Origin: Streptomyces sp. WM6378 | GTDB taxonomy: Bacteria > Actinomycetota > Actinomycetes > Streptomycetales > Streptomycetaceae | NCBI RefSeq assembly: GCF_001279695.1 | Contig: NZ_LGDD01000328.1 | Location: 124,001-188,000, forward strand | Length of the DNA: 64,000 bases | Direction: 5' to 3' | Made by a program: the position numbers and the translations under genes | The notes under the pieces: model-generated | Databases searched by the model: none | What the model was told of the DNA's origin: nothing | The model's input: the letters and a program-made list of their open reading frames with translations, nothing else | In this document: positions 24,068 to 32,548 of the stretch, one piece after another | How positions within the stretch are numbered: the stretch's first letter is position 1 | Layout: every line of letters starts with the position of its first letter

Positions 24068-24226
24068 GGCAGGGTCGGTGCTGGCCCGCACCGGGGCATT
24101 TCAGCCCGTCATGGGGGTCCCTCCTGGCCCTTGAGGCCTTGGGGGAGTTTGAGGACGAGCGCCTTTCGGGCGCGAACGGGGTCTGGGGCGGAGCCCCAGC
24201 GCATCCCGCTGGGCCGCAGCCCCGCC

Positions 24227-24232
24227 TAAAGT
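24227..24232 (+). promoter_or_regulatory. -10 hexamer for a leaderless C39 peptidase transcript
   Basis: TAAAGT, six bases, then ATG. There is no purine-rich ribosome site; the spacer is all C. Confidence 0.45.
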
Positions 24233-24238
24233 CCCCCC

Positions 24239-24886
24239 ATGAGCGACCGCCACCCCCGCACCGTCCACCCCGTCCCCTACCACTCCCAGTGGGCCTCCCC
24301 CGAGCTGGTGGAGGCGATCGTCGCGGGGGCGCTCGACGCGGCGCGGGATCCGTTGTGGCGGAAGTACGGGGCCGAGACCCCCGAGGAGTACGCCTGGTGG
24401 TCGTGGCGGCTCTGCGGAGTGGCGTGTCTGCGGATGGCACTGGAGTACTGGCAGGGCTCCGCGCCGACGCCGATGGAGCTCGCCGAGGAGTGCGTGGCGG
24501 CGGGGGCGTACGTCCGGCGCGGCGACGGGCTCGACGGGCTTATCTACGCCCCGTTCGCCGAGTACGCCCACGCGCGCTGGGGCATGCAAGCGGCGGCGCG
24601 TCCGCATCTGCCGATGAACGAGATCCCTCAACTCATCGCGTCCGGACACCTGTTGATGCTCTCCGTCCACCCATCGATCCGCGAGCTCGCGCCGGCCCCG
24701 GAGCGCCGGGGCGGCCATCTGGTGCTCGCGGTGGGGGCGACCGAGGACGCCCTGGTCTTCCACAATCCGTCCGGATTCCAGGGCCGTTCCCAGGAGTTCG
24801 TCCACATCCAGTGGGCCGACCTTGAGCGGTTCTACGCGGGGCGGGGGGTCGCCATGGGGCCGGGGACCGGGCGGCCCGGGCACTGA
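24239..24886 (+). CDS. C39-family-like cysteine peptidase, 215 aa
   Basis: Papain-like fold protein resembling bacteriocin-type C39 peptidases. YHSQWASP supplies the Gln position, CGVACLRMALEYW the likely catalytic Cys, GGHLVLAVGAT the His, and VFHNPSGF the Asn/Asp. No signal peptide or membrane segment is present, so it is probably cytosolic, unlike the ABC-fused C39 domains. The substrate is unknown, and there is no precursor peptide gene or exporter next to it. Leaderless start likely. Confidence 0.82.
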   Translation: MSDRHPRTVHPVPYHSQWASPELVEAIVAGALDAARDPLWRKYGAETPEEYAWWSWRLCGVACLRMALEYWQGSAPTPMELAEECVAAGAYVRRGDGLDGLIYAPFAEYAHARWGMQAAARPHLPMNEIPQLIASGHLLMLSVHPSIRELAPAPERRGGHLVLAVGATEDALVFHNPSGFQGRSQEFVHIQWADLERFYAGRGVAMGPGTGRPGH

Positions 24887-25042
24887 ACCCGCCACATCCG
24901 GCCAATCCCCGCGCCCCGCCGGAAAACCCTGCCGGAACGGCGACCAGCGGTCACAATCTGTTGACGCACCCTCAACTGGGCGTCCCCGATGGCCTGTTGG
25001 GGACAGCTCAGCCATGTCACCCCGACCTCGCCTGGAGTCCCC

Positions 25043-25531
25043 TTGTCACGCCTCAGACCCATAGCCGCCCGCCTCGCCCCCGCCCTGCTCCTGCCCCTCC
25101 TCGCCACGCTCGGCCTCGCCGCCCCGGCCGGCGCCGACCCCGCGCAGGCCGACCTCTCCGTGACCCTGGACGCCTCCCCCAAGGGGCTCGGCATCAACGC
25201 GGCCACGTTCACCGCGAACGTCACCAACGCCGGGCCCTCGGCCGTCAGCGCCGCCCGGGTGTGGTTCAGCTATCCGGCCGGGTTCACGGCGCCGTCCGCG
25301 TCCGGCTGCACGCTCGACAAGACCAACCGGACCGCCGTCTGCGCGCTCGGCGCGATCCCGTCCGGCGCCACCGTCTCGAAGAAGCTGACGCTGCACGCCG
25401 GCCTCCTGGCGAGCGGCAGCCTCCCGGTCACGGCCGCCCTGGTCGACCTGGCCCCCGCCGACCCGGACCCGGGCAACAACTCCGCGGTCCACGTGTGCTC
25501 GGCCCTGACCCTGCTCCTGGTCAGCTGCTGA
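25043..25531 (+). CDS. Secreted DUF11/CARDB-like protein, 162 aa
   Basis: A TTG start with GGAG five bases upstream gives a clear signal peptide (basic SRLRPIAAR, hydrophobic core, AGADP cleavage region). The mature protein is one immunoglobulin-like beta domain of the DUF11 sort: ADLSVTLDASPKG, TFTANVTNAGPSAVSAARV and DPDPGNNSA are typical. It ends in CSALTLLLVSC, so a disulfide or membrane association at the tail is possible. Likely a surface or secreted adhesion-type domain; function unknown. Confidence 0.72.
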   Translation: MSRLRPIAARLAPALLLPLLATLGLAAPAGADPAQADLSVTLDASPKGLGINAATFTANVTNAGPSAVSAARVWFSYPAGFTAPSASGCTLDKTNRTAVCALGAIPSGATVSKKLTLHAGLLASGSLPVTAALVDLAPADPDPGNNSAVHVCSALTLLLVSC

Positions 25532-25632
25532 ACCATCCGGGGCCCCTGGGGTTCGCGTCATGGATCACGGGGGTCCCACGGTGCACGATGGGGGTGGCGG
25601 ATCTTCACCCCCGACGCGGGACAGGAGGGCGC

Positions 25633-26133
25633 ATGCAGACCAACACGGCGATGGCCGGGCTCCTGGCCCGCACCGACGTCTCCGGGCTCGGCGCCGACGA
25701 CGTCCCGGCGCCCTTCCGCGACGTCGTACGCCAGGGATGGACGACGAGCCCCGGCGGGGCCCGGCTGCTCGCGGCGCTGGTCGACACGACTCGTGGGACG
25801 TACGTCGACGCCGTGCAGGAGGAGTACTCCGTCAACGGGCGCGGGATGAGCGACGAGGGCCTTCCCGCATCCGGCCCCGAGCGGGAGCGGGCCCTGCTGC
25901 GCAGGTGCCTCGCCTATGCCCGGCTCGCCCTGCTCGGCGCGCACGAGCGGTTCGGGGACGCGCGCGTGAAGGGTTACGTCTCGCTGTCCACCGGCGGGTT
26001 CTACGAGGACACCGTCACCGCGTACGTCACCTTCTGCGCCGAACACCCCGGCCTTCCGCGCTACCTCGGCCCCATCGAGGGCTACGAGGAAGAGGCCGTC
26101 GCCGAGCTCGTCCTCGCCGACTTCGAGGACTGA
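25633..26133 (+). CDS. Hypothetical protein, 166 aa
   Basis: No family recognised. A soluble, mostly helical protein with RRCLAYARLALLGAHERFGDARVKGYVSLSTGGFYEDTV in the middle and a highly acidic C-terminus (EGYEEEAVAELVLADFED). AGGAGG lies close before the ATG. It is convergent with the response-regulator gene, 19 bases away. No signal peptide. Confidence 0.7.
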   Translation: MQTNTAMAGLLARTDVSGLGADDVPAPFRDVVRQGWTTSPGGARLLAALVDTTRGTYVDAVQEEYSVNGRGMSDEGLPASGPERERALLRRCLAYARLALLGAHERFGDARVKGYVSLSTGGFYEDTVTAYVTFCAEHPGLPRYLGPIEGYEEEAVAELVLADFED

Positions 26134-26152
26134 GCCGACCGGCCCCCGGGGG

Positions 26153-26758
26153 CTACAGCCAGCCCTTCTCGCGAGCTATGCGGACGGCCTCCGCACGGTT
26201 GCGGGCCGCCAGTTTCTGGATGGCCATGGAGAGGTAGTTGCGGACCGTGCCCTGCGAAAGGCAGAGGGCGGCGGCGAGTTCGGCGTTGGTGGCGCCGCCC
26301 TGCGCGGCCCGCAGCACGTCGCGCTCGCGATCGGTCAGCGGGTTCGCGCCCTCGGCCAGCGCGGCCGCGGCGAGCGTCGGGTCGATGACCCGCTCGCCGT
26401 CGAGCACCTTCCGTACGGCCGTGGCCAGTTGGGCCGCCGGGGCGTCCTTGACCAGGAAGGCGTCCGCGCCCGACTCCATGGCGCTGCGCAGATATCCGGG
26501 CCGCCCGAAGGTGGTCAGGATGACGATCTTCACGTCCGGCAGCTCGCGGTGCAGTCGCGCCGCCGCCTCGATGCCCGTCATGCCCGGCATCTCGATGTCG
26601 AGCAGGGCCACGTCCACCGTGTGTGCGCGGGCCGCCGCGAGCACCTCGTCGCCACGGGCGGCCTGCGCCACCACCTCCATGTCCGGTTCGAGACCGAGCA
26701 GCGCGGCGAGGGCCTCGCGGACCATGGACTGGTCTTCGGCCAGGAGGAGTCGGATCAT
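26153..26758 (-). CDS. NarL/LuxR-family response regulator, 201 aa
   Basis: DNA-binding output of a two-component system. The receiver has RLLLAEDQ at the start, the phospho-acceptor Asp54 in LLDIEMPG, and the conserved Lys in FLVKDAPA. The C-terminal LuxR helix-turn-helix is NPLTDRERDVLRAAQGGATNAELAAALCLSQGTVRNYLS. The ATG overlaps the kinase stop as ATGA. It is the last gene of ABC ATPase-permease-kinase-regulator, so it probably controls that exporter, like DesR/LiaR-type systems. Confidence 0.92.
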   Translation of the reverse strand: MIRLLLAEDQSMVREALAALLGLEPDMEVVAQAARGDEVLAAARAHTVDVALLDIEMPGMTGIEAAARLHRELPDVKIVILTTFGRPGYLRSAMESGADAFLVKDAPAAQLATAVRKVLDGERVIDPTLAAAALAEGANPLTDRERDVLRAAQGGATNAELAAALCLSQGTVRNYLSMAIQKLAARNRAEAVRIAREKGWL

Positions 26759-27960
26759 GATCCGGATACTAGAGGGGTCGTGGACGGGTCGGGAATCAGC
26801 GGGATCCGGGCGACCAGCGTGAAGCCCTTGCGGCCGGAGTCCGTCTCCAGGACTCCGGACACCTTCTCCAGGCGTTCCGCGAGGCCGGTCAGGCCGTTGC
26901 CCGGGACCGGGGACGCCGGGCCGGGGCCGGGCTTGCCGTCGTCCTGGACGCGCAGTTCGAGGAACCGGCCGTCCAGCGTCTGGCGTTCGCCGATGGTGAC
27001 CGTGCAGTGCCGGGCGCCGCTGTGACGCACGACGTTGGTGGCGGCCTCGCGCAGCACCCAGGCGAGCACCTCCTCCTCGGCGGCGGGCAGGCCCTCGGGC
27101 GCCTTGGTCGGCACGTCGGCCTCGATGCCCGCCGCGCTCAACGCGGTGCGGGCGCCCGCGAGTTCGGCGGGCAGGGTGGCCCGGCGGTAGCCGCTCACGG
27201 CGGCCCGTACGTCGACGAGGGCCTGCCGGCTCACCTGCTCGATGTCGGCCACCTGCTGGGCCGCCTGATCGGGGTGGCCGGGCAGCATGCGCCCGGCCAG
27301 CTCGCTCTTCAGCGTGATGAGGGACAGGGAGTGGCCGAGCAGGTCGTGCAGATCGCGGGCCATCCTCAACCGCTCCTCGTTCGCGGCCAGTTGGGCCACG
27401 GTGGCCCGGGCCTCGCGCAGTTCCACCGACGTACGGATCAGATGGCGCACGCCCGTCATGGCGAAGCCGCCCAGGATCGCGGGGATGACCAGGCCCGGCA
27501 CGACGTCGCCGACGTGGGTGGCGCGCGTCCCGATCACGGTCATCGTGGCGGTCGTGACCAGGATCGACCACGTCGCGAGGGTCATCGGAAGGGTGGCCCC
27601 GCAGGAGACGGACACGTACACGAAGAGCACGAGCCAGGGCGAGCCGAGCGTGAGGGAGAGGACGACCGCGAGCGCCGCCAGGAAGCCTAGGAGGCCGTAG
27701 ACCGTCGCGCGGGCCGGGGGGCGGGCGGTGTGGCGCAGGACCAGGGCCAGGTAGACCGTCACGAAGGTGGCGAGGCCCAGCCAGCCGAGCACGGTCGCCG
27801 CGGTGGTGTGGTCGCCGTCGAGCAGGTCGCCGATCGGGGCGCCCATGAAGGCCAGCCAGATGCCGACCCACATCAGCTTCTGCCACATCTGGCGGCGCGT
27901 CTCGGGAGTCAGCCCGATCCGCACCGCCGGCTCCTTGTGGCCCTGGTTCAAGGGACTCAC
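26755..27960 (-). CDS. Sensor histidine kinase of the HPK7/DesK type, 401 aa
   Basis: Membrane kinase with five to six predicted helices in the first 170 residues (WVGIWLAFMGAPIG; GLATFVTVYLALVL; LGFLAALAVVLSLTLG; VLFVYVSVSCGATL; PGLVIPAILGGFAM). The HisKA_3 dimerisation region has RDLHDLLGHSLS with phospho-acceptor His205, followed by an ATPase domain (EAATNVVRHSGA, VQDDGKPGP, GNGLTGLAERLE). There is no large external sensor domain, so the cue is probably sensed in the membrane. GTG 27960 overlaps the permease stop as GTGA. Confidence 0.9.
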   Translation of the reverse strand: MSPLNQGHKEPAVRIGLTPETRRQMWQKLMWVGIWLAFMGAPIGDLLDGDHTTAATVLGWLGLATFVTVYLALVLRHTARPPARATVYGLLGFLAALAVVLSLTLGSPWLVLFVYVSVSCGATLPMTLATWSILVTTATMTVIGTRATHVGDVVPGLVIPAILGGFAMTGVRHLIRTSVELREARATVAQLAANEERLRMARDLHDLLGHSLSLITLKSELAGRMLPGHPDQAAQQVADIEQVSRQALVDVRAAVSGYRRATLPAELAGARTALSAAGIEADVPTKAPEGLPAAEEEVLAWVLREAATNVVRHSGARHCTVTIGERQTLDGRFLELRVQDDGKPGPGPASPVPGNGLTGLAERLEKVSGVLETDSGRKGFTLVARIPLIPDPSTTPLVSGS

Positions 27961-28697
27961 GCCTTCAGGGTGTCCTTCCGGTACAGCCATGCCGCGCCGC
28001 CCGCGAAGAGCAGGAAGTAGAAGACGAGGATGGCGAGGTCCTTGCCGTGCGGGGCGTCGCCCAGCTCGATGGCCTGTCCAAGGGCAGCGTACGCGTGCGT
28101 GGGCAGCCACTCCGCGATGTTCTGCAGCCACTGCGGGAAGACGGTGCTGGGCATCCACAGGCCGCCCAGGATCGACATGCCGAAGTAGATGATCATCGTG
28201 ATCGGGCGTACCGCGTCACCGCTGGCGATGTAGCCGATCGCCACGCCGAGGGCCGCGAAGCAGAGCGAACCGGCCCAGATGGCGACGGTGAGCGCGCCCC
28301 ACTGCCAGGCCTCGAAGCGCACGCCCTTGGTGCCGGCCGCGACGAGGAAGACGACCACGATGCAGGGCAGGGTCACGACGGCCGCGCTGGCGATCTTCGC
28401 CAGGACGTAGCCGCGGCCCGGCAGGGTGGTCAGCCGCAGCTGCCGCACCCAGCCCTTCTCGCGCTCCTTGGCGATCTTCTCGCTGTTGCCCATGAGGACG
28501 GCGGTGATCGCGCCGAACGACGCCATCGAGACCATGTACAGGGCGGGGAAGGTGAGGTCGGTGCCCTTGACCTTGTCGGTGCTGTTCTGCGAGGCCGCGA
28601 ACAGCAGGTACAGCGCCGACGGGTAGATCACCGAGAAGAACATGAACTTCTTGTTCCGCAGGGTGCGGGTGATTTCCAGCTTGATCAGGGTGTTCAT
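27957..28697 (-). CDS. ABC-2 type exporter permease, 246 aa
   Basis: Membrane subunit of an ABC-2 transporter with about six helices (FFSVIYPSALYLLFAA; LYMVSMASFGAITAVLMG; IVVVFLVAAGTK; LCFAALGVAIGYIASG; MSILGGLWMPSTVFP; ILVFYFLLFAGGAAWLY). The LKLEITRTLRNKKFM start and the PSTVFPQWLQNIAEWLPT-HA segment are typical of DrrB/ABC2 exporters. It overlaps both neighbours by four bases. The substrate is unknown; lipid, drug or peptide export is usual for the family. Confidence 0.9.
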   Translation of the reverse strand: MNTLIKLEITRTLRNKKFMFFSVIYPSALYLLFAASQNSTDKVKGTDLTFPALYMVSMASFGAITAVLMGNSEKIAKEREKGWVRQLRLTTLPGRGYVLAKIASAAVVTLPCIVVVFLVAAGTKGVRFEAWQWGALTVAIWAGSLCFAALGVAIGYIASGDAVRPITMIIYFGMSILGGLWMPSTVFPQWLQNIAEWLPTHAYAALGQAIELGDAPHGKDLAILVFYFLLFAGGAAWLYRKDTLKA

Positions 28698-29629
28698 GCT
28701 GCTTTGGCCTCCTCGGCCGAGGTGATGGCGACGAAGGCCTGCTCAAGGCCGAGGCCCGCGACTTCGAGGTTGCGCGGGTAGAGGCCGAGCCCGTACACCG
28801 CGTGCATCGTCGCGTCGGCGTCGTGCGACTGGATGCGGACGGTGCGGCCCGAGATGTCGATGGTGGAGAGGAAGGGGAGCTCGCGCAGGGCGGCCTCGTC
28901 GATGGCGCCTTCGAGGTCGAAGCTGACCCGGCGGGCGCCGGCCTTGGCCTTGATCTCGGCCGCGGTGCCGTCCGCGAGGAGCTTGCCCTTGTGCAGGACG
29001 AGCACCCGGTCCGCGATCGCGTCGGCCTCTTCCAGGTAGTGCGTGGCGAACAGGACCGTACGGCCCTGGGCGGCCTGCTCGCGCATGGTCGCCCAGAACG
29101 CCTGGCGGGCGGTGACGTCCATGCCGGTGGTCGGCTCGTCGAGGACGATCAGGTCGTTGGCCCCGGCGGTCGCAAGCGCGAAGCGGACGCGCTGCTCCTG
29201 GCCGCCCGAGAGCTTGTTGACCTTGCGGTCGGCTATCTGCGCGATCCCGGCGCGGTCCATGACCTCGGCGACCGGGTACGGCTTGGGGTGCAGGTCGCAG
29301 CCGAGCTTGACCAGCTCTCGTACGGTCACGTCCTCCATCAGGCCGCCGCTCTGCAGCATCGCGCCGACCTTGCCGGCGTTGATGGCCTGCGAGGGCGTCA
29401 TGCCGAAGAGGCTGACCGTGCCGGAGTCGGCGTTGCGCAGGCCGAGCAGCAGGTCGAGGGTGGAGGACTTGCCGGCTCCGTTGGGACCGAGCAGGGCGAC
29501 CGTCTCGCCGGGGTGCAGCCGCAGCGACAGGTCGGCCACGGCACGGACGTCGCCGTAGCTCTTGTTCACGTTCTCGAAGCTCACCACGGACTGTGCGGTC
29601 CGCTCGGCGGGAGGTGCTGTCTGCGTCAT
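28694..29629 (-). CDS. ABC exporter ATP-binding protein, 311 aa
   Basis: ATPase of the CcmA/DrrA class that powers the adjacent ABC-2 permease. Walker A is LLGPNGAGKSST, the signature LSGGQEQRVRFALA, Walker B LIVLDEPTTGMD, and the switch His lies in FATHYLEEAD. A ~80-residue C-terminal domain follows, as in DrrA-type proteins. First gene of the four-gene operon; no clear ribosome site, so an upstream or leaderless promoter is possible. The TatB/sigma genes are unrelated. Confidence 0.92.
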   Translation of the reverse strand: MTQTAPPAERTAQSVVSFENVNKSYGDVRAVADLSLRLHPGETVALLGPNGAGKSSTLDLLLGLRNADSGTVSLFGMTPSQAINAGKVGAMLQSGGLMEDVTVRELVKLGCDLHPKPYPVAEVMDRAGIAQIADRKVNKLSGGQEQRVRFALATAGANDLIVLDEPTTGMDVTARQAFWATMREQAAQGRTVLFATHYLEEADAIADRVLVLHKGKLLADGTAAEIKAKAGARRVSFDLEGAIDEAALRELPFLSTIDISGRTVRIQSHDADATMHAVYGLGLYPRNLEVAGLGLEQAFVAITSAEEAKAA

Positions 29630-29719
29630 GGGTCCAGATTCGCCCAGCCGCAGGTCACAACGGCAGTGCCGGGCGTCGTAACTCCCGCATGACGGATGTC
29701 ATGGATGCAGGCATGACAC

Positions 29720-29748
29720 CGCCCCCGCACCGCAGGGGTACGGGGGCG
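29720..29748 (-). terminator. Terminator after the VanW-type repeat protein gene
   Basis: CGCCCCCGCACC and GGGTACGGGGGCG form a stem with one mismatch and a short loop, about 100 bases past the stop codon. Confidence 0.6.
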
Positions 29749-29848
29749 TCGCGTGCCTCAAAGGGGCGCGGGCAACTGCTCGACCTGCCACGGACGGCCC
29801 GCACTGGAATCCTCGCATCCCGCGGGGCTCGCCGCACCCGCGGAGCCG

Positions 29849-31972
29849 CTAGCTCGGATTCAGATCGATCGTGGCGGTCCGCTCGGCCGGGGTCTTGCCG
29901 AGGAGCGCGGCCTTCATCGCGTTGGCCACGTCGTCCGCGGACACCTCGTGCTTCTGGCCGCCCTGGTTGACCATGATCCCCTTGAACGTGGAGCCGATGA
30001 GCTCGGTGATCGCGGCCTTGTCGTAGACCTCCACCAGCTTCCCCCCGTTCGGCTTCATCGAGAGGATCTTGGGGAGCGACTTCGACGGGCCGAAGGGCAG
30101 CGACTTGGCACCGGCCTTGATCGTGACGATCCCGGACATGGCGGGCTCCGCGAAGTCCTTCATCGCCCGGTCGATCTCGGTCTGGCTGATGGTGGGCTGG
30201 CGGATCGCGACCGGCAGCGACACCGGGTCCGCCTTTCCGGTCTGCACCATCGTCCGGTACGCGTCCTTCACCGAGATCATCGAGCGGTTCACGTCGAGCG
30301 CCTTGCCCGCCTTGCCCGGCACGGCGACGGCCTTGCCCGGCACGAACTTGATCGTGCCCTCGGTCGCCGAGCCCGAGGCCCCGGCGAGGTCGGTCAGGGC
30401 GACGCCGAGCTTCTCCTCGTCGACCGGGATGACCGGTTCGGCGACCCGTTTGCCGCCGAAGAGCGCGCCGATGACGGACACCGGGTTGTAGTCGGCGCCC
30501 GCCGCGGCCCGCACGGTCGCCTGGCTGTCCAGCGAGAGGCCCGCGATCTCCGGCTTCAGCTGCGCCTGCTTGCCGTCGACCGTGAGGTTCAGCGGCTGGT
30601 TGGCGCGCTTGCCGAGGGTCTGGTCGAGCTTGGAGACGGCCGCCTCCTTGGTGCCGCCGCCGATGTCGACGCCGAGCACCGTGGTGCCCTTGGGGACCTC
30701 GGAGTGGTTCAGGACGAGACCGGCGCCGTACGCCACGCCGACCAGGGCGACCAGGCCGCCGCCGAGCAGGGCCAGCTTGGAGCGGCCCTTCTTGGCGGGC
30801 GCCGCGGGGGCGCTGGCGCGCTGCGGCTTGGCCGGGGGCTCGGCCTCGTCGAAGTCGGCGCCGGGGGGCGGCGTGAGGTTCGGGCCGCCGGGGCCGGGCG
30901 GGAAGGACGCGCCGCGGTGCTCCGGCGGGATGACCGGGATGCCGCTGGTCAGGGTGTCCCCGGAGACGTGGCCGCCGGGCGACGTGGGCGCCGCCGGGTT
31001 GACGGCCGGGCTCGCGAGCGGGTTGCCCACGGTGTGCGTGAGCGGGCTCGGCGCCGGGGCCTGCGGGGTGAGGATCGCCGTGTCGTCGGACAGGACGGGG
31101 GCGGAGAGCTGCCCCCCGGGGGCGAAGGGGTGACTGCCACCCACGCCGCCGCCCGCACCGGGACCCTGGGCCGGGTTCCGGCCGAAGTCCTGGCCGGGGC
31201 GTACGCCGTCGCCGCCGGGCCGGGGACCGTCGCCGAACCCCATGCCGGGGCCCGGCCCTTCACCCGGGCCTCGACCCAACTCGGGCCCCTGGCCCGGGAG
31301 TTGACCGGGGTCCGCGCCGAAGACCGAGCCCTCCGTGGTGCGCGGGTTCAGCCCGGCGCCCTGGCCCATGCCCGTGCGGTTGCCGACGGGCCGCACGGGC
31401 AGCGCGGCGTTCCCGGTGACGGGCCCCGTGGTCGGGCCGGACGGCGGGCCGGGACGCGCCCCGTCCGCACCGGCCGGGCCGTCAACGCGGCCGGATCCGT
31501 CGGCATTCGGGGACCCCGCGCCCGAACCGTCCGAGAAGTACGGAAGGTCGGGCCGCGGCGTGCCGGCCGGCGGCGTCGCCGAAGAGGAGGGGGCCGCCGG
31601 GGACTTGCGCGGGGCGAACCAGTTGCTGGTGGGCCGCTCTTCGGCGGCCGGCTCCTCGGACTCAGGCTCGGCGGTCTCGGGCCTGGGCACCGAACCGGTG
31701 CGCTCGCTCACGCCTTCCGCGTCCGCCGGCTTGGCGGTGTCGCTCATGGGCGTACGCACCACGACCGGCGGGATGGGCCGCGAGCCCGGGATGTTGATCC
31801 GGATCCGCGTCGTCAGCGTGGTCTCGGTCTTCGGCTCGTCCGGCTCGGCTGCGGCTTCAGGAACGTCCCGGCCCGCGGCCGACGGGGTTCCGTACGGCGG
31901 CGTGCCCGAGGGGTACCCGGCTGCGCCGCGCCCCTGGGGGCCGGAGGACGAACTGTCAGTTTCACGACTCAA
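29849..31972 (-). CDS. Membrane-anchored protein with PG_binding_4 (VanW-associated) domains, 707 aa
   Basis: The first ~390 residues are disordered and Pro/Gly-rich, and cytosolic. A membrane helix (LALLGGGLVALVGVAYGAGLVL) lies near 397-417, followed by an external part starting PKGTTVLGVDIGGGTKEAA. That and LNLTVDGKQAQLKPEIAGLSLDSQATV are hallmarks of the PG_binding_4 domain found in VanW proteins and some L,D-transpeptidases; a second copy seems present near 600-690. The catalytic-like VanW domain itself is not visible. TTG 31972 has GGGAG ten bases upstream and begins SRETDSSSSG. A cell-wall role is inferred. Confidence 0.8.
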   Translation of the reverse strand: MSRETDSSSSGPQGRGAAGYPSGTPPYGTPSAAGRDVPEAAAEPDEPKTETTLTTRIRINIPGSRPIPPVVVRTPMSDTAKPADAEGVSERTGSVPRPETAEPESEEPAAEERPTSNWFAPRKSPAAPSSSATPPAGTPRPDLPYFSDGSGAGSPNADGSGRVDGPAGADGARPGPPSGPTTGPVTGNAALPVRPVGNRTGMGQGAGLNPRTTEGSVFGADPGQLPGQGPELGRGPGEGPGPGMGFGDGPRPGGDGVRPGQDFGRNPAQGPGAGGGVGGSHPFAPGGQLSAPVLSDDTAILTPQAPAPSPLTHTVGNPLASPAVNPAAPTSPGGHVSGDTLTSGIPVIPPEHRGASFPPGPGGPNLTPPPGADFDEAEPPAKPQRASAPAAPAKKGRSKLALLGGGLVALVGVAYGAGLVLNHSEVPKGTTVLGVDIGGGTKEAAVSKLDQTLGKRANQPLNLTVDGKQAQLKPEIAGLSLDSQATVRAAAGADYNPVSVIGALFGGKRVAEPVIPVDEEKLGVALTDLAGASGSATEGTIKFVPGKAVAVPGKAGKALDVNRSMISVKDAYRTMVQTGKADPVSLPVAIRQPTISQTEIDRAMKDFAEPAMSGIVTIKAGAKSLPFGPSKSLPKILSMKPNGGKLVEVYDKAAITELIGSTFKGIMVNQGGQKHEVSADDVANAMKAALLGKTPAERTATIDLNPS

Positions 31973-32140
31973 GGCTGGTTCTCTCCCGATTGGCTCCGCC
32001 ACCCGGTCTCGTTCTTGTGATGCCTCTGTACGGGCGGCTCGGCGGCGCGCACCACCATACTGGCCGCCGTCGTTCCGTACGGGGCGGGCCGGAGAAGGCG
32101 CGCCCCGTCCCCTTCTACTGCGTCGTCGCACCTGCGCACG

Positions 32141-32548
32141 TCACTCGCCAAGTCGGGCGGCCTGGCCACCGGGTTGCGCGAATCCACCGATCGTGGCGCA
32201 GATCACAGCTGCAACCATCCCGCCGAGCAGGAAGACGTACGACCCGGCCCCGGCGCCGAACACGAAGTCGCCTTCGGGGCGGGAGGCGGTCAGCAGGATG
32301 ACGGCGACCAGCCAGCCGGCCGCGGGCGCCCCCACTCCGCCCCGGCCGCCCATGAGTTGCGTTCCGGAGTAGAAGAGCCCGACGGCTCCGGCGAGGGACA
32401 GTGCGAGACCGCCCGGGAACCAGGCCGTCTGCACGAGCGCCCCGGCGACGCCGACGAGCGCGCCGAGCACGACGAGCAGCAGGTACAGCGCGATGCGCGC
32501 GGCGCCGCCGCCCGTCCTCGTGTCATCCATGGCGGTACGTTTACTCAC
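32141..32548 (-). CDS. Four-helix membrane protein downstream of mshB (DUF6113-like), 135 aa
   Basis: Small integral membrane protein with four helices ([66 protein letters not shown]). No polar motif suggests a transport function. The GTG overlaps the mshB TGA as GTGA, so it is translated with mshB; the same pairing occurs in M. tuberculosis (Rv1170-Rv1171). A link to mycothiol is inferred from linkage only. Confidence 0.82.
   Translation of the reverse strand: MSKRTAMDDTRTGGGAARIALYLLLVVLGALVGVAGALVQTAWFPGGLALSLAGAVGLFYSGTQLMGGRGGVGAPAAGWLVAVILLTASRPEGDFVFGAGAGSYVFLLGGMVAAVICATIGGFAQPGGQAARLGE

Larger units (their letters stand above)
23935..24238. other. 304-bp intergenic region with dispersed repeats
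   Basis: No gene. It contains two copies of GCGCAGTTCCCCGCGCCCCT and the common Streptomyces stretch TTGAGGACGAGCGCC with a GGTCTGGGGCGGAGCCCCAG hairpin near 24179-24200. Its right edge holds the -10 box of the C39 peptidase gene. Confidence 0.75.

Noticed and set aside
26759..27886. A single 577-codon frame joining kinase antisense text to the response regulator
   Set aside because: The regulator starts cleanly at 26758 with an ATGA overlap; the upstream part is out of frame with the true kinase.
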